Shown here: piece by piece, positions 1 through 12,204 of the stretch | How the letters are laid out: each line of letters opens with the position of its first letter | How positions within the stretch are numbered: the stretch's first letter is position 1 | DNA from: Neurospora tetraspora | Lineage: Eukaryota > Ascomycota > Sordariomycetes > Sordariales > Sordariaceae | DNA: 64,000 bases | Assembly (NCBI RefSeq): GCF_033439725.1 | Contig: NW_026944384.1 | Span: 186,001 to 250,000, forward strand | Direction of reading: 5' to 3' | Position numbers and translations under genes: made by a program | Notes under the pieces: model-generated | Told to the model about the DNA's origin: nothing | What the model saw: only the letters and a program-made list of their open reading frames with translations | Database searches by the model: none

Positions 1-3000
1 CTCTTGAAGTCTTTCCTATTTCGCACTAACATCTTTCTCCAAGCGGAGACCCTTGGGACCCGGGATGTGGACGGTGGGACAGGGATCGGCCGGCCCCCTA
101 GAGAGCGACCTCCTTAAAAGATAAGCTCCGGATGGCAGAGGTGAAGAAGACCTTCAAGGTTCACCGAATCACCGGAGCCGACACGCCGCCGGCTGAGGAG
201 TGAGGGCCGGGAGCGAGCGAGGATCGAGGAGGACCCTGTTGTCAAAGAGAGACATGAACCACTCAAAAACCAAGGAAGTTGTGCTGTGATGTGGACTGTA
301 GCGTTGAAGAAAAAAGAGGGGTCCTCCTCCTCCATATCGCCGTGCAAACAACCATGATCGTGATCGTGCGGAACACATCGTGCGGCGGCTTATCACCATC
401 CGAGACGCATCTCTCCCAGTGACTGACACGGGAGATCCACCCGAAGGAGTGAAAGTGCAAAGGGTTCAATTCAACAAGCAAAGGAAGCAGACCAACGCAC
501 TGCATTGCATCTTGCATGTCGTTGCAATAATCAAAAGGATTGGATCATTTCTGGTGCTCGAATGGGCCGCGTGATCACGTTCATGAAGGTGTGAACTCAC
601 CTCGCGTCTACGCTACCGTCGAGCTACGACGGAGCTACGGCGAGTCGGCGACGACGGCGTCCATGTCGCCGCAGCAAGCAGGCCAGCAGCAGCACGAGCA
701 AGCCAGCATCACCCAGCGGGCAACGTCTTGGTTGGTTGCATTTGCTCCGGCGCGGCGCCGGTGTTATCCACGTGCATCCATCATTGACTTTCACACCGTC
801 TGGACGTGGGAAGGGGGATTGTCAACGACAAGCTTGTTGCTTGATGAAGAATGACCCCCCCGAGCTACGCATCCGGACTACCTCATGAGGTTAGTTATTG
901 TTTTTAGTCGTGATAAACCTCATTGTTAGCTCGTCTGACCGGTTGACCGTCAGTTGGAGCCAGTCGAGCGAAGTGCGATGTGCGCCGGCGATGCGATGGC
1001 GATGGCGACGGCGGTGGCGCTGGACGATGTGGACGATGCGGGACTATCAATCACGTCTGGCTGACCGATTTGACTGACGATTGCGATGCAAAGCTCACCA
1101 ATCATATCGTCAGTCAAGTCGTCAGTCAGTTGCAGGACATCACGTAAAGTAACTCCGTTCGCCGTGAGAAGCTCCGCTACACAAGAGCTATGCATGGATC
1201 CCGTTGGATAGGGTGAGACTGATGACTGCACATGAAAGCAAAAGATGGGGAAATACCTGCGTAGCAGAGGTCACGAACAGATTGTGGCATTGTGCTCGGG
1301 GGACGCCAAGAGTGACGATCCCGTAAGCCGTATCCCGTCCTGCCCGTGTGGGAAGGAGATATGTGAATATGTGATGGTTTTCCGGGCCGAAGTGGTAAGC
1401 TGAGGTGATGGAAAGTTGGACCGTTGGTCATCGGTCGTCGTCGGATGGCCGAGCGGGGTCGGTCCAGCCAAGGCCAAGCAAAGTGCAGGCAGACGACCCG
1501 AAAATGTGTCAGAGATCTGGATCTCCGGGAACCCATCTTTAACTGAATCGTACCACACCGAAGGCGATTTTGACTTTGACATTTCCCGCAACAATATGGA
1601 CAAGGAACCCAGAACTTGACATAACCTGGAAATATTGGTGGAGTGCAGGAAGCAAACGGTTCATCTGATCTCTTGGATTTTTCTTTAAAACTGATGGTGT
1701 TCGTTTCATAGTGTTCGCAGAATCATCAGTCGTCGGAAGTCGAAACATCGGATGCTACAACTTCCATCGGAGTGGGCCGTGCGCAACGGTCGCTACAGGC
1801 GGCAACCATGCAATGCGACGTCCGGCGAGCGGCGTATAAGTCGCAGACGACAACATGTCGCACAACAACGGCTTCGCAGCACCAAGAGAATCGTCGACGA
1901 CCATTGTTGGCCCGATACTGTCGCCCGCGATACGTCTAACGATTCATGCGAACGATGAGGATACCTTATGAAATGCAATCGATAGAGTTGAATGCAAATG
2001 GGAAGTCGCTGTCCAAGTCATACACTGCAGCACAAGCATCCACCGTCCGTCTCCAATGCGACCGCCGTGATCCAGACCCCGCATTCCGCAACCCTGCAGA
2101 TACGCAGCACCCGGAGCTTCACGAGACCACTCCGGCAGTACACTGCGAAGTTGACGGAATTTCACGAATCACAGTCTCTGAAGCCTTCTAGAGATCCAGT
2201 TTTCTCCCGTGTCTCCAATCACACAAGATCCGGATGTTCTGCCTCCCGAACTACCCGCTGAGTCTTAGAGGCTTCAACAACACTCATATCTGATACTGAC
2301 CCTAACCCTGACAACCCCCAACGTCACTCCTTCCTCTTCGGCGTTGTTTGCAGCTTCTCCCCATCACTCAAGCTGTCGAAAGTGCGAATTGCAGGGCGCT
2401 TGGCGTGTCCTCTCTGGTGACGGCGCCTGCCTTGCTCGTAGCAGCATTGGATATGGAGGCCATCAAGGTGCCCGAGCAAGCGCAGCACCCACCCCATTAA
2501 CGACGCCATCAGCAGCGACAAGATGACCAGAGCAGGACACATGGAGGTGGGAGCCCGATAAGAACCGCACCCATGAACCCGAAGAGGAACATGTTGTTGG
2601 ATGGATGGCTGGGGTGTTACCGGCGGGTTAACACCTACCGGTATCGCCCAAAGATTACCCCCAAGCCGATCCATGCGGTTCCTCGTCCAGCGAGCCAGCA
2701 ACCGAGTTGACTATCCCCTGATTCCCCATTTTAGTAGCAGGCCCGTTAACCTACGAGAAACAGTAGCCTCGCGGGATCCGAAGCCCATGAAGGACGCCAA
2801 GTCCCAGCCTGCTTACACGCGAAGCCCCGGGCCCTCAAAACCCATGCCTGCGAGGGCCCGAGCCCGAGATCCAAACCACGAAAGGCCTCGAAGCCCGCCC
2901 TCCAGCCTTCAAGGTTGGTGTAGGATGACCAGCCCGAGCCGCAGCCAGGAAAGGGTGACAAAAAGGATGGGAAGGCCAACTCCGAGGCTGATAACAAGTG

Positions 3001-4107
3001 CGAGGCCGACCAGCCACAGCCCGGAGAAGACCAGAAGCTGGCCGACGGTCCGGATGGCAAGAGCAGCGATACCAAGAGAAGAGACAGTGGAAAGACGAGG
3101 AGGGGGGGAAAGGAGGACTTGGACTTGGAAACCGACGTCTCCGTTCCCACACGCGGCTGATGGGTTCGCTTTAGTCTTGCCCTCGATTGCATACAGATTG
3201 GGATTCGGCGCAGGCAGCGCTTGCTCCAAATCACCGGGCGTTGGTGGGAATACTCAGTACCGGCAAAGTCTGATGCGGTTACTCCTAGGCGAGTGCTCAT
3301 CGGAGTGTTTGGGCAAATGCTCAGAGTAATCATATGGGGAAGCTTACGGGACTTTTTGAGGGTGTTACGGTTCCTCAGGATCTAAGGGCTGAGTTCTGGG
3401 GTAGAAGGGAGGCCGGAAGGGGGTGGCGCTGAGATAGCAAGGATCCAAATTCAGATTTACATCGATGTTCCCCGAGGCGGTTAGACGATGGGAGCAAGGC
3501 TCTTGTACGGAAACCCTCATAGTCATAGTACATACAGACAATCTTCAATACGGCAGGCTGAAACCGGTCTTAAGCCGCGGCTGGAGTCATCAGTGCACTC
3601 TTTCTTTAAGGGGAACCTGGAAGTTATTCTATGTCGCTCGTGGCTCCCATAGCTCCTTCCGAAATTTGTGGTATGCACACCCGATCAAGAACGTAGGTAC
3701 TTTCCGCTTGCATTTACACCCGCGGATGTCGGCATTCATTTACTGACAGCCGTGAACAACTGTCAAGACCTTACGTCAGCTTTTGACCGGGCGCAGCTTT
3801 TGACGTTTGCCGAAAATCTGCGAAATGATGGATTTTGCATTTGACTTCAACATCAACCTCTCTGCCTCTTTCCCACCACCACCTCTATCGAATCGAACAA
3901 CAACAACAACAACGCACTCCGACCCTCGTCCTTTATACCAACCATCGGATGCTTGTATCATTGCACATGATTATGAGCTGACCATGGTGACTATCTTTTC
4001 ATTTTCCTTATGTTATTTGCAACAAACCATACATGCTCGTATTTCTTGCTACACACTCCCCTTGCCAAGTGGAACTCCTCATAGCGCCTGTTGAGCCGTC
4101 TCGGCCT
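1..4107. other. Gene-poor left end, no confident gene
   Basis: Open frames here are short, overlap on both strands and show no recognisable motif. The only stretch that looks coding is the possible exon at 2924-3160, listed separately. A minus-strand frame near 950-1231 is Ala/Ser-rich low complexity and is not supported. Pyrimidine-rich runs near 3840-3920 could be promoter or UTR sequence, but nothing ties them to a gene. Confidence 0.5.
2924..3160 (+). CDS. Possible terminal exon of an unidentified hydrophilic protein
   Basis: This is a 79-codon frame, ending in TGA, rich in Asp, Glu, Lys, Gln and Pro (start DDQPEPQPGKG, end DVSVPTRG). It follows a TAG that could be a 3' splice site, and it is more hydrophilic and less repetitive than the two longer overlapping frames. 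No 5' exon was identified, although a short ATG frame exists at about 2453. No domain is recognised. It could equally be an accidental open frame or a decayed gene end, so confidence is low. Confidence 0.2.
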   Translation, partial: DDQPEPQPGKGDKKDGKANSEADNKCEADQPQPGEDQKLADGPDGKSSDTKRRDSGKTRRGGKEDLDLETDVSVPTRG

Positions 4108-5784
4108 TTACACGTCCATGTCCACAATATTGTTGATCCTTGAAAGAACATCTCTGGTATAAGAAGAACGAACCGTAACCCCGCCAGCGTAGGGATTCGA
4201 CAGGAAGTCACTCTCTGTGATCCATCCCTTTCCCCCATCCAAGCAGGTTAGGCACCGGCGAACTACCTCGCTGTATTCGACACCCATCTCCCCAACCAAC
4301 TCTGGCCCAGAAAGATTCACAAGGTGGTTCTTGATCGCATCCGCCGACGGCATCCTGCCATCCGGAAGACGCAAGCCCCGTCCAACCTTCGCGCCACGAT
4401 CATCGTACGTGACAAAGCTCCTCCACAGGCCAATCTCGAGAAGACACACACCGAGGCTATAAACGTCATGCTGCATGACGTATAGCTCGGAGTCGTCAAG
4501 ATCTGACCGAAGCCGTTCAGGGTGCTGATACAGATTGGCCGCCTCCTGGGCAGACCGGGTCTGGGCCTTGTCAGAATGTCCTCGCGCAATTCGCATGACT
4601 TCGAAGCCAATAAGGAAGGCATTTTGCGGCAGACGTCCGTTCTGTTCCTCGGCGGCAGTGCCAAAGCACATCAAAGTTTCGGGACGGATGTTCTTGTGGA
4701 CGAAGTCGTACAAGTGCACCGAAAAAACGGCCTTGACAAGGTGCTTGGCCATGGCCAGACGGTCAATACGACCCTGTGGTGTTTGCGCAAGGCCACCTTG
4801 AGTTTCAAGAAGAAGCCGTCGCAGGCTGTTTACCGTACTGTATTGCTGGGGGAACCTGAAGACCATGGTGATGTCGCGTCTTGGCTGCGTGGGAGCCCTG
4901 GGGTGCTTTGTCAATCCCCGACAGGGAAGCAGGCCAAACTCTTCAGGACTAGCATTGTGAAGCTTCAAGGCCAGGGCCATCGCATCTTCAAGCACGACAC
5001 CGTCGGCCGGGATGTTGTCGTCGGAGTCGATGATGCAGAGGCTCTTCGGGTCTTGAGGGTGATAAGCCCGTTTGGCACCGCAAGAGAACGGAATTTCCTG
5101 GGCCTCATAAGCCTTGAGATCCCTGGACTCTAGTATGATGGGTCTTTTGCTCGTATACTTGTCAACTCTTTTGGCCTCACGGAAACCTCTCTCTGCGCTC
5201 AGTGTTCGTCTGTCCAGTTCCTTGTCGATTTCTATATCGTTAATTCGCAAATAACCCAGTATCGTCTTTTGGTTCATGGCGAATGTTTCTACCGTGGCTC
5301 GACCGCCTTTATTGCTTTGTCAACATCCTTCTTCTCAAGTAAGGAAAATTGTACCTTTTGGGCCGGGTTAAGCCTTCTCGCCCTGTCGAACTTGGAAATG
5401 GCTGTACGTGCCATCAAGATCTTGTGATCTAGCTCCTCTAGAATCCTGTTTCGTAGCTCAACGACATGTCGGGGCACTCCACCGAGTCCGAGTAACGGCT
5501 CAATACGCCCGTCGAACTCAGCCTGCTTCATGAGCACATGAGCACATGAGCACATCGTGTTTCGAACGAGTTGTTCAGGCTCTGAACCTGGAGAGCGGCT
5601 GTCTTGTAATCCTCGCGCAGTTCCTGGAACTTAAAATACAACCTTGTTTCGAGAATGTCAATCCCCGGTCCTCTTTCCTAAGCATACATTTATGTTTTCC
5701 TGGGGGTTCTTGTGGGTGTGCTTACTTGGCGAGGGATACCAAACCGCTTGCACCGGTTGTTGCCAACGAAACAGGGTCGGCCAT
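4108..5784 (-). pseudogene. HeLo-like domain plus protein-kinase-like domain protein, frame-disrupted
   Basis: Exon 1 (5726-5784) starts MADPVSLATTGASGLVSLA, the usual opening of fungal HeLo/HeLo-like prion-inhibition domains. An 83-nt intron (5643-5725, GTAAGC...CAAG) leads to a helical segment (KFQELREDYKTA, LNNSFETR). The frame then breaks in three tandem 8-bp units (5532-5555), resumes in another frame to 5289 and shifts again before the kinase-like part (start codon at 5277). The kinase-like part, about 389 residues, has HKNIRPETL at the catalytic-loop position, so the usual HRD Asp is absent, no clear DFG, a YQHPER motif at the APE position and DVYSLGVCLLEIGLW as in subdomain IX. It looks like a pseudokinase. 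In other fungi HeLo-kinase proteins are linked to heterokaryon incompatibility and programmed cell death. Here it is probably inactive unless the breaks are sequencing errors. Confidence 0.72.
5532..5555. repeat. Three tandem copies of an 8-bp unit (GAGCACAT) in the HeLo-like coding region
   Basis: The perfect 8-bp direct repeats occupy 5532-5539, 5540-5547 and 5548-5555. Because 8 is not a multiple of 3, the copy number decides the reading frame. With three copies the frame entering from the HeLo-like start runs into a stop directly after the repeat. With two copies the upstream and downstream frames would be in register. Confidence 0.9.
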
Positions 5785-6874
5785 TGCAACCAGTGGATGC
5801 TCGCTCTGTGGAAGCGGAAATCAAGTCCTTGTCGTCCACGTGTAGATGCTATCACAAGTAGGAGAATGGTTATAAGTCGAATAAGAGACGTTCAAGCCTC
5901 CGAAAGTTTGGAGATGCTTTGATGAAGAAGAATTCGAGGTTGCTATCTCGTCACTACTCTCATCCTCACCCCCACAGAGGGCCCAAATGCTGTTTCTATA
6001 TGTCACCAACTCCGATGTCTGATGTTGCCATCTGGCTAGAGATTCTATTTGCGGCACTTCGTTATTCCATTCTCGCAGGCCTCCTTTCCCCTCCCATGCG
6101 TTGCAATCAGAGTTATACGGACGCACCCGAACATTGCAGTACACACAGTATCAATTTCTAACCGATTGACTCGGTGGCTGTACACTTCTTCATTCCTTTC
6201 GGCAAGATACATGTCGATCACACCTCACAGGCTGCAATCATTTGTACCAGTGTCGCCAGTTCATGTCTTCCCACCCGCAAAGCTTCAGATGGTCACAGTG
6301 TACATCTTGGCTGTCACTGTTCTGGATTCATGGCACTCATGCTGCTCGCCATCCCGATATTACTTGGCTAAGCACGTTGGGCCTCATATTGTTTCATTCA
6401 CCAATAGTCCACACTGGGACGCGGGGATTTGCATAGCGAGCTTCGCCTCCTGTCAATGTTTAATAGGTAGGCAGCCAAAGTGTTGAAGCCTCGACTGCAT
6501 GTAACGAACCGTCACTGCAGAGCATAGCCTACAACTGGCCGACGGCACTATGAGGTCTAGATTTGGCCTTCATCCTCAAGAATTGCTTTTGCCGGAGACT
6601 GGTAGTCTCATTTTGCTTGGATCCATGCATGCGTGCTTGGGGCACTGCGGAGCCTGTTGATATATTTCTGTCTTTCCCGCAGTCACATCCATGTTGTACC
6701 ATTAGCGTCACAGCCGTCTTTCTCTTTTTCCCATCCACTACGCTTCCTCTTTTCATTAGTTTCATTCGAACCCTTCCTGAACCCAGCCATTCCGCAACTC
6801 CCGGTTCAGGTACCTAAACCTGTATACATCATCATGGGGGATCGTCACGTCTGTCCGGTGATACTGTGACGGCG
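5785..6874. other. Shared upstream region between two divergent kinase-like genes
   Basis: About 1.1 kb separates the divergent starts at 5784 (minus) and 6875 (plus). It contains pyrimidine-rich tracts near 6700-6780, typical of fungal promoters, and no convincing coding frame. A short ATG frame at 6834 (MGDRHVCPVIL then stop) just upstream of the plus gene is out of frame with it and could be an upstream ORF or part of an unseen 5' exon. Confidence 0.5.
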
Positions 6875-9800
6875 ATGTGGTTGAAGACCGAACGACCACA
6901 GAATCCAAAGCTCGCCACCGACAAGGATGCATTGCCCCTGGTACGCCACATATATCATCCTCTGTCTGGTGGTAATCAGGAGATAACAGACTGGGATATA
7001 GAAAAACCTCCTCTGCAAGACAGTAAGGATGTTCAGGTTTGTGTGCAGTCATGCATCTCAATAAATCCGACACTCCTTGGCGTCAAACGTGTCGTCAAAA
7101 CAGTCAAGTATGACGAAAAGGAAGAGATTCTGCACAGAAATGAGCTTCTAGCGATGGTTAAGTTCAATGGGGGAACGGACAAGGTCAGTAACTAGGTTTT
7201 CTCCAATTACACCGTTGGAATTCCGCATGTTAACTTTTGGTGCTAGGATCGAAAGCGTCTCTTTATAGAGTGCTTAGGTTGGTGGACGGAGGGCAAATAC
7301 CTCAACATCGCGATGGAGTATCTGCCACTGGGGGACTTACGCCACTATTTGGAAAAGAATGGGCCGTTGAAGGGGAATGATTTCAAGCGAGTCATCTTCC
7401 AGGTGCTTCTAGGGCTTGGATTCATGCATGAGCAGGAATATACCCATCGCGACATTGCCCCAAAGGTACATCCTCCCTTATGCATCCCCTTGCGCACTCC
7501 TTTAATGCCTTTATCCATGCCCTATCACCGTGCTCCCTATTTGCTAACTTCTACTACACTCAAAGAATATCTTTATACGGAGCTGTCCACAACCCAATAA
7601 GCCCGACGAGAGATTGTCGGTCGTGCTTGCTGACTTTGGCTTCTCGAAGTCGGTCAGGATTAAGCAAGACGTAGCAAGTGGAGTGAGGACCACTTGGGCA
7701 TACGGAGCACCCGAGATCCAAGGATCTCAAGATTTTTGGCCGCCACAGCTGCAAGAGCCTAAAAACTTCCTGACTATCGATATGTGGTCTCTAGGGGTTA
7801 CGATGTTTGAGCTTCTCACTAGAAAGCTACCGTTTGGCGATAACGGAGCCGACGGCAGGGACTTTGTCAAGATGTGGGATGAGGAGGAACATCGTTGGAT
7901 AGACCCAATACCAAAGAGGAAGTGGAAGAAAGTGCGGAACGATCATCTTCCATGGTTCGTGGCACGGGAGGTTTCAACAACCGCACAGAAATTTCTATAC
8001 GGACTTTGGACGGAATTTGACAAGCGGCCCACTCCTTCCACTGCGATGAAGCATGAGTGGTTCTACAACAAGGCCGAGTTCAATTTCCCCTCAACCTATC
8101 TTCCAGGCGGCTATCAGTGAGTCATCTTCGGACTAAGAACCTGGCATTACTGGAATTATCCAAGCTTACAACTTCCAGGCAGTCGGACATCCCTGACTAC
8201 AACGATAATTACACTTCCGCTTATCGTCCCGGGGGACTCGCACGACGCCCCATCAACGGCGAAGATAGCGCTTCACACTTCTCTGGCTTAAGAAGGATAC
8301 CGGGAGATACCCAGTAAGTCCTCTCCTAATGAACATGTGGGCTACTCCAGCATTATCCCAAACTAACTTTAACCTTCCAGGCGGTTCGGGCGAGCCTCAA
8401 TAGCATCGAGTGTCGCCAGTCCTGCAGAGCTTCCAGATGCTTATGTCAAATTGGAAGTCGCCAGTCCCGCACCGCCTCTAGTTGCTTCCTCCAAAGCTTC
8501 TTCCAGATCGGAAGCAGAGAGTTCTTATCATACACTTGTCGCGAGCGAAACATCTGTTCCTGGTCAAACTGCCCGGTCGGCTGCAAGAAGCGTACCTCAA
8601 GTCGTACCCCAAAACGCACCACGGCCTGAGCCACAAAGCGTGTCCCGAAATTCCGACGTGGCCAAACCAGGTCAAGATGCACTTCACATATGCCCCTATA
8701 CCAAGCTCTATGGCGGCGAGCGAAGCCCTTTCGAAAATGACAAGGACTTGACGTGTGATGAAAATGTCACGTTCCTTCGCAAATCTGACCTCCTCCGGCA
8801 CATGAGCGAGATACATGCACCGTCGTCCATGGCGGTAAAGCCAATTCCAGACTATGCGTTCACCGTCGCCAACACAACTGGAGGGGAGCAGCAAGCTGCG
8901 GTGCAGAAGTTGTGGTGGAACGCCGTGTATGACCAACAAATTATATTGATGAAGTATCTCCTCGACAAGCTCAAATTCGATATCAATATGTTAATCTATT
9001 TTACCTCTCCCAGGGGCAAGCTTAAAGGCATGGCTCTCGGAGTGACGGCACTTTACTATGCGGCTTTTCATGGCAACAACGACATGGTCAAATTCCTCCT
9101 TAGCCAGAAAGCCGATACGCGGCCACAGGACGGGCTCAACCTCACCCCAGAGCTGATTGCTGTACGCCAGCGCCATGAATCCACAGCTCAGCTTATCGCC
9201 GAGGCAGAAGCCAAGCGAAAGAGTGAGAATAGGAATGAGGCTGAGCGCATCAAGGCCGATGACCGAAGACGCCAGGCGGCGGGTCTCCCAACGAAAGAGT
9301 CTGTATTACAGGAAGTACGGCAGGTATTACACCAAAGACTTCCATCTAGCTCCATTTCTCCGGGGCGTAACGACTTGGGCGATGCAAAGAGGAAAGACCT
9401 GGTGACCGTTTACCAACGGGAGGCTTTGAACAGAGGTATCCAAGCACAGGGCCTGAAACGAGCTCCAGACTCGGATCTCTCAGACGAGAGACCCCCCAGC
9501 CGACCAAGAAGCAGCCACTACGACCCAGCCACCACTCAAGACCTGCTCCCCGACGGCCGCCCACCAACTCCTTCCCCAGCCTTCAACATGCACATGACCG
9601 CCCAACTCCAATCCCAAGGCTTCGGCCTCGACCCCAGCCTCGAAGGTCTCGGCTTCTACGACTTCCGTCCCAAAATTGAATACGACGGCCTCCCATATCA
9701 GGGGGATCTTTCTCTTCACCTGGCCACATCCTCCTTCTCCTCTGGCAGCCGCTACTCGTCACCCTCCCCAATGACACCCCCAGGAGGATTCCCCGATGGA

Positions 9801-10289
9801 CTTCCCGCCCCTCCCATGCGACTCGGTCGACACTCGCGTCACTCCTCCATCGGATCTCTAGCCGGTAGCTTGGAAGGGTTCAACATCGGCACGCCCACCG
9901 ACCCGAACATGCGCACAGACGGCCTACCGCCAACTGACGCCGAGTATTTTAATAATTCGACATTCTCGTCGTCTTCTTGGTCATCGAATAGACCGTTGAA
10001 GGCTATGCCGCAGCAGAGCCATCACGGTCAGCATCACGGGGGATTGTACGGATCTGGACATCCGGGGTATGTGCCCAGGGCTATGATGCAGGGTCAAGGA
10101 CAGGGACAGGGACAACAACGGGGGTACGACTACGGGTCGAGGCCGGGAAGTAGGGGACAGCCTATTGATCTTACGAAGGGTAATGATGAGAATGGGAATG
10201 GGCGTGGGGGGAGAACGCCGAGGGCTAGGTCGACGACGGTGAGAGTGGGGGATAGGGATGTTGAGATGATGGATTTGACGGGGGAGTGA
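6875..10289 (+). CDS. Ser/Thr protein kinase fused to C2H2-like finger and ankyrin region
   Basis: The five-exon model is 6875-7183, 7247-7465, 7566-8116, 8179-8313 and 8381-10289 (1040 aa). All phases agree, and the introns of 63, 100, 62 and 67 nt carry normal GT-AG ends. Residues about 70-340 form a kinase domain: VKRVVKTVK near the ATP lysine, EYLPLGDLRHYL, HRDIAPKN (Ala for the usual Lys after HRDI), ADFGFSKS, GAPEI in place of APE and DMWSLGVTMFELLTRKLPF. The catalytic HRD and DFG are intact, so it should be active. Residues about 509-550 hold Cys509, Cys530, His545 and His550 in a finger-like array. Residues about 624-683 contain one clear ankyrin-like unit (GVTALYYAAFHGNNDMVKFL) followed by a charged helix. 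The last 250 residues are disordered (Pro/Ser/Gly/Gln). The start was set at the first ATG in frame with the kinase; an upstream exon is possible. Partners are unknown; it may signal within the adjacent HeLo-kinase locus (inference). Confidence 0.85.
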
Positions 10290-10823
10290 GTTCAACGCTC
10301 GACGGAAAACCATCCACTTGAGACTTGAAAGTGGTATCAGTGCCCGATTGACTCCTTCGAAATCTGATGTTTTCCTAATTGGAATCTAAGCGGTCTAGAC
10401 GGCAAGGACGGTACCGGAGGAAGTATCATGGCCCCGTGCCACTTGGTGTTTTGCTGCGGCTTTGGTGTGGGCACCGTGGATTCACACAGAGAATACCTCT
10501 ACAAAGGATTTAACGGGCTCGCTTTTCAGCCTTGAGTTTGAGCTTAGGTAGGGCCCCTTGTCTGTATACCGCAAAGCACTCCCATAACCGACACCCGGGA
10601 GTCTTTCAGGAGGGAGACCAATCGCCAACGGTACTCCAAGTCAGGGCGGATTTGCGACAAGAAATTAGGTAACTAGCATCCCAGGGACAACGAATACATA
10701 GGTAGCCAGGGCCAGTCAATTACCTACCTATGCTGTGGATGTGCGGATACAGTTCAACAGCTGTAAGGCTATACACATGTCGTTCATCTGTGCAAATTAG
10801 TTAGAATAGTAGACGACGGTGAT
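10290..10823. other. Intergenic region, nothing recognised
   Basis: No open frame or RNA gene is supported between the kinase-ankyrin gene stop and the next ATG. The GC content is ordinary. The sequence presumably holds the 3' UTR of the upstream gene and the promoter of the downstream reading frame. Confidence 0.5.
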
Positions 10824-11597
10824 ATGTTTCTCGATTTCGAGATTGGGGTATATATCAGGCAAACAGTGAAGTACACAGGTGGCCGTTGGAGGAACAGAGT
10901 CAAGGCGCAAAAGGGCGGGAAGGATGGGCAGGACCATGCAGACAAAGCTGTCACCCCCAAGAAGTCCAGGCTCATCAAGAAGGAGCATCTGCTGGTAAGT
11001 CCTCTCTGTCACTCCTGCCTCGAGAAATCGTCTCTGACCTTGTTCATTTCTTAGGAGGACTGTGACCTCTCCGAGGTCCCATGCATCGCGTGCCTCAACG
11101 AGCCTCGCGATTGCTACACCAAACCGGGCAACCGGGCCTGCATGGACTGCCATAACGATGGCAAGCGGTGTGACCGCGCCTCCTTTCTTACCCAGAGGCT
11201 CGCCCAAGTTTAGGAGGCGGCGACCTCCGGTAAAGAGAAGAAGAAGGCGTACGAGTACGTACGTAGAGCCATAACGATTCAGCGCAGCGCCGCTGAGATA
11301 TACAAGGATGGCGCCATCTCCGCGTAAATCTTTCTTATCCTATCCGTTTATAAAATAAATCCCAGCTAACCAAGACTCCAAACAGGAGTATACCCACCTA
11401 CTCTCGGCCCCCGACGCCCCCGGTACCCCTCCCCCAACCCCGGCGGCTCCCATCACCCCGGCGGCTCCTCCGACCCCGCCCTCCCCGCTGGGCAGCCTAC
11501 CGTGGCGGAGCTCGTCGCTCGCCTCGAGTCTTTTGACAAGAGGTTGGAGGCGGTGGAGACCGGCGATGGCCGTAAGCGCAAGATCCAGAAGAAGTAG
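10824..11597 (+). pseudogene. Zn2Cys6-spaced cysteine-rich protein with in-frame stop
   Basis: Exon 1 (10824-10994) is Lys-rich. A 60-nt intron (10995-11054, GTAAGT...TTAG) joins in phase 0 to an exon with Cys at spacing C-x2-C-x6-C-x8-C-x2-C-x6-C (CIAC, CMDC, GKRC). That spacing equals the fungal Zn(II)2Cys6 binuclear cluster, though the usual basic residues between the cysteines are few. The frame meets TAG at 11211-11213, yet the same frame continues openly (EAATSGKEKKKAYEYVRRA) to a plausible donor at 11324. An intron 11324-11385 would lead to a Pro/Gly-rich tail ending QPTVAELVARLESFDKRLE, but in a different phase. Either the protein ends at 11213 (109 aa) or this is a decayed longer gene; a CAG-to-TAG change would be RIP-like. 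The family is not recognised beyond the Cys spacing. Confidence 0.4.
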
Positions 11598-11808
11598 AAA
11601 AACTTAGAATTGACGTCTGCTCCCCTCCCTTCTTCTTTCTACGCTGCCGTCTCTGTTGCTTCGCGTACTCCGTGCTGAAATGTTCGACAGCTCCTTTTTA
11701 TCCCATACTACACATCCGGACTGCCGTTGTCAAAAAGGGTTTGAAGAACCTGGATCTTTGGGAATTTGTTATTTTGTCGCCCCCGCTCTCCCCGTTGCCC
11801 GCCCGCCG

Positions 11809-12096
11809 ATGACGGCCTCCGTCGTGCCTGGCGACGCCACCTTGCTGCAGGAGCTCCAGGATCAGGTGTCAGCCCTCGAGGCCGACATGGCCAAGGTGCG
11901 GTGGGTGGCGGGTGAGACGGTTGAGTCCAGCTTCTGGACCATGTTGGAGCGGCACAATGAGGTCGTCAACAAAGAGATTGAGCAGGAGCAGGCTGAGAAG
12001 CAGCAGCGGTCTGAGAAGCGTCGCGTCGCGAAGGCCAAGAACTCGCATATACGTCAGCTACGACCGAGGTCGGGGCAAAGAGCTGAGTTGAGTTGA
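11809..12096 (+). CDS. Possible small coiled-coil protein
   Basis: A 95-aa frame from the ATG at 11809 starts MTASVVPGD, then carries a heptad-like segment (LLQELQDQVSALEADM) and a charged Glu/Gln/Lys helix (EQEQAEKQQRSEKRRVAK). No intron, partner or homologous family was identified. The coiled-coil composition and GC-rich third positions favour coding, but it follows directly on a decayed gene and could be another fragment of it. Function is unknown. Confidence 0.28.
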   Translation: MTASVVPGDATLLQELQDQVSALEADMAKVRWVAGETVESSFWTMLERHNEVVNKEIEQEQAEKQQRSEKRRVAKAKNSHIRQLRPRSGQRAELS

Positions 12097-12204
12097 CCTG
12101 ACGACCTAGGAGATGGGACGAGAGCAGAGATTGTTCCCGGCCCGTCATAGGCTCATGGCTCCACGGTTCGGCTGAAATAGCGTTACGAGCTCGCTTCTGC
12201 TGCC

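Noticed and set aside
2746-3333. 195-residue minus-strand frame rich in Ser/Pro/Leu
   Set aside because: It overlaps two plus-strand frames; composition looks like the complement of a Glu/Lys-rich exon, and no motif or splice context supports it.
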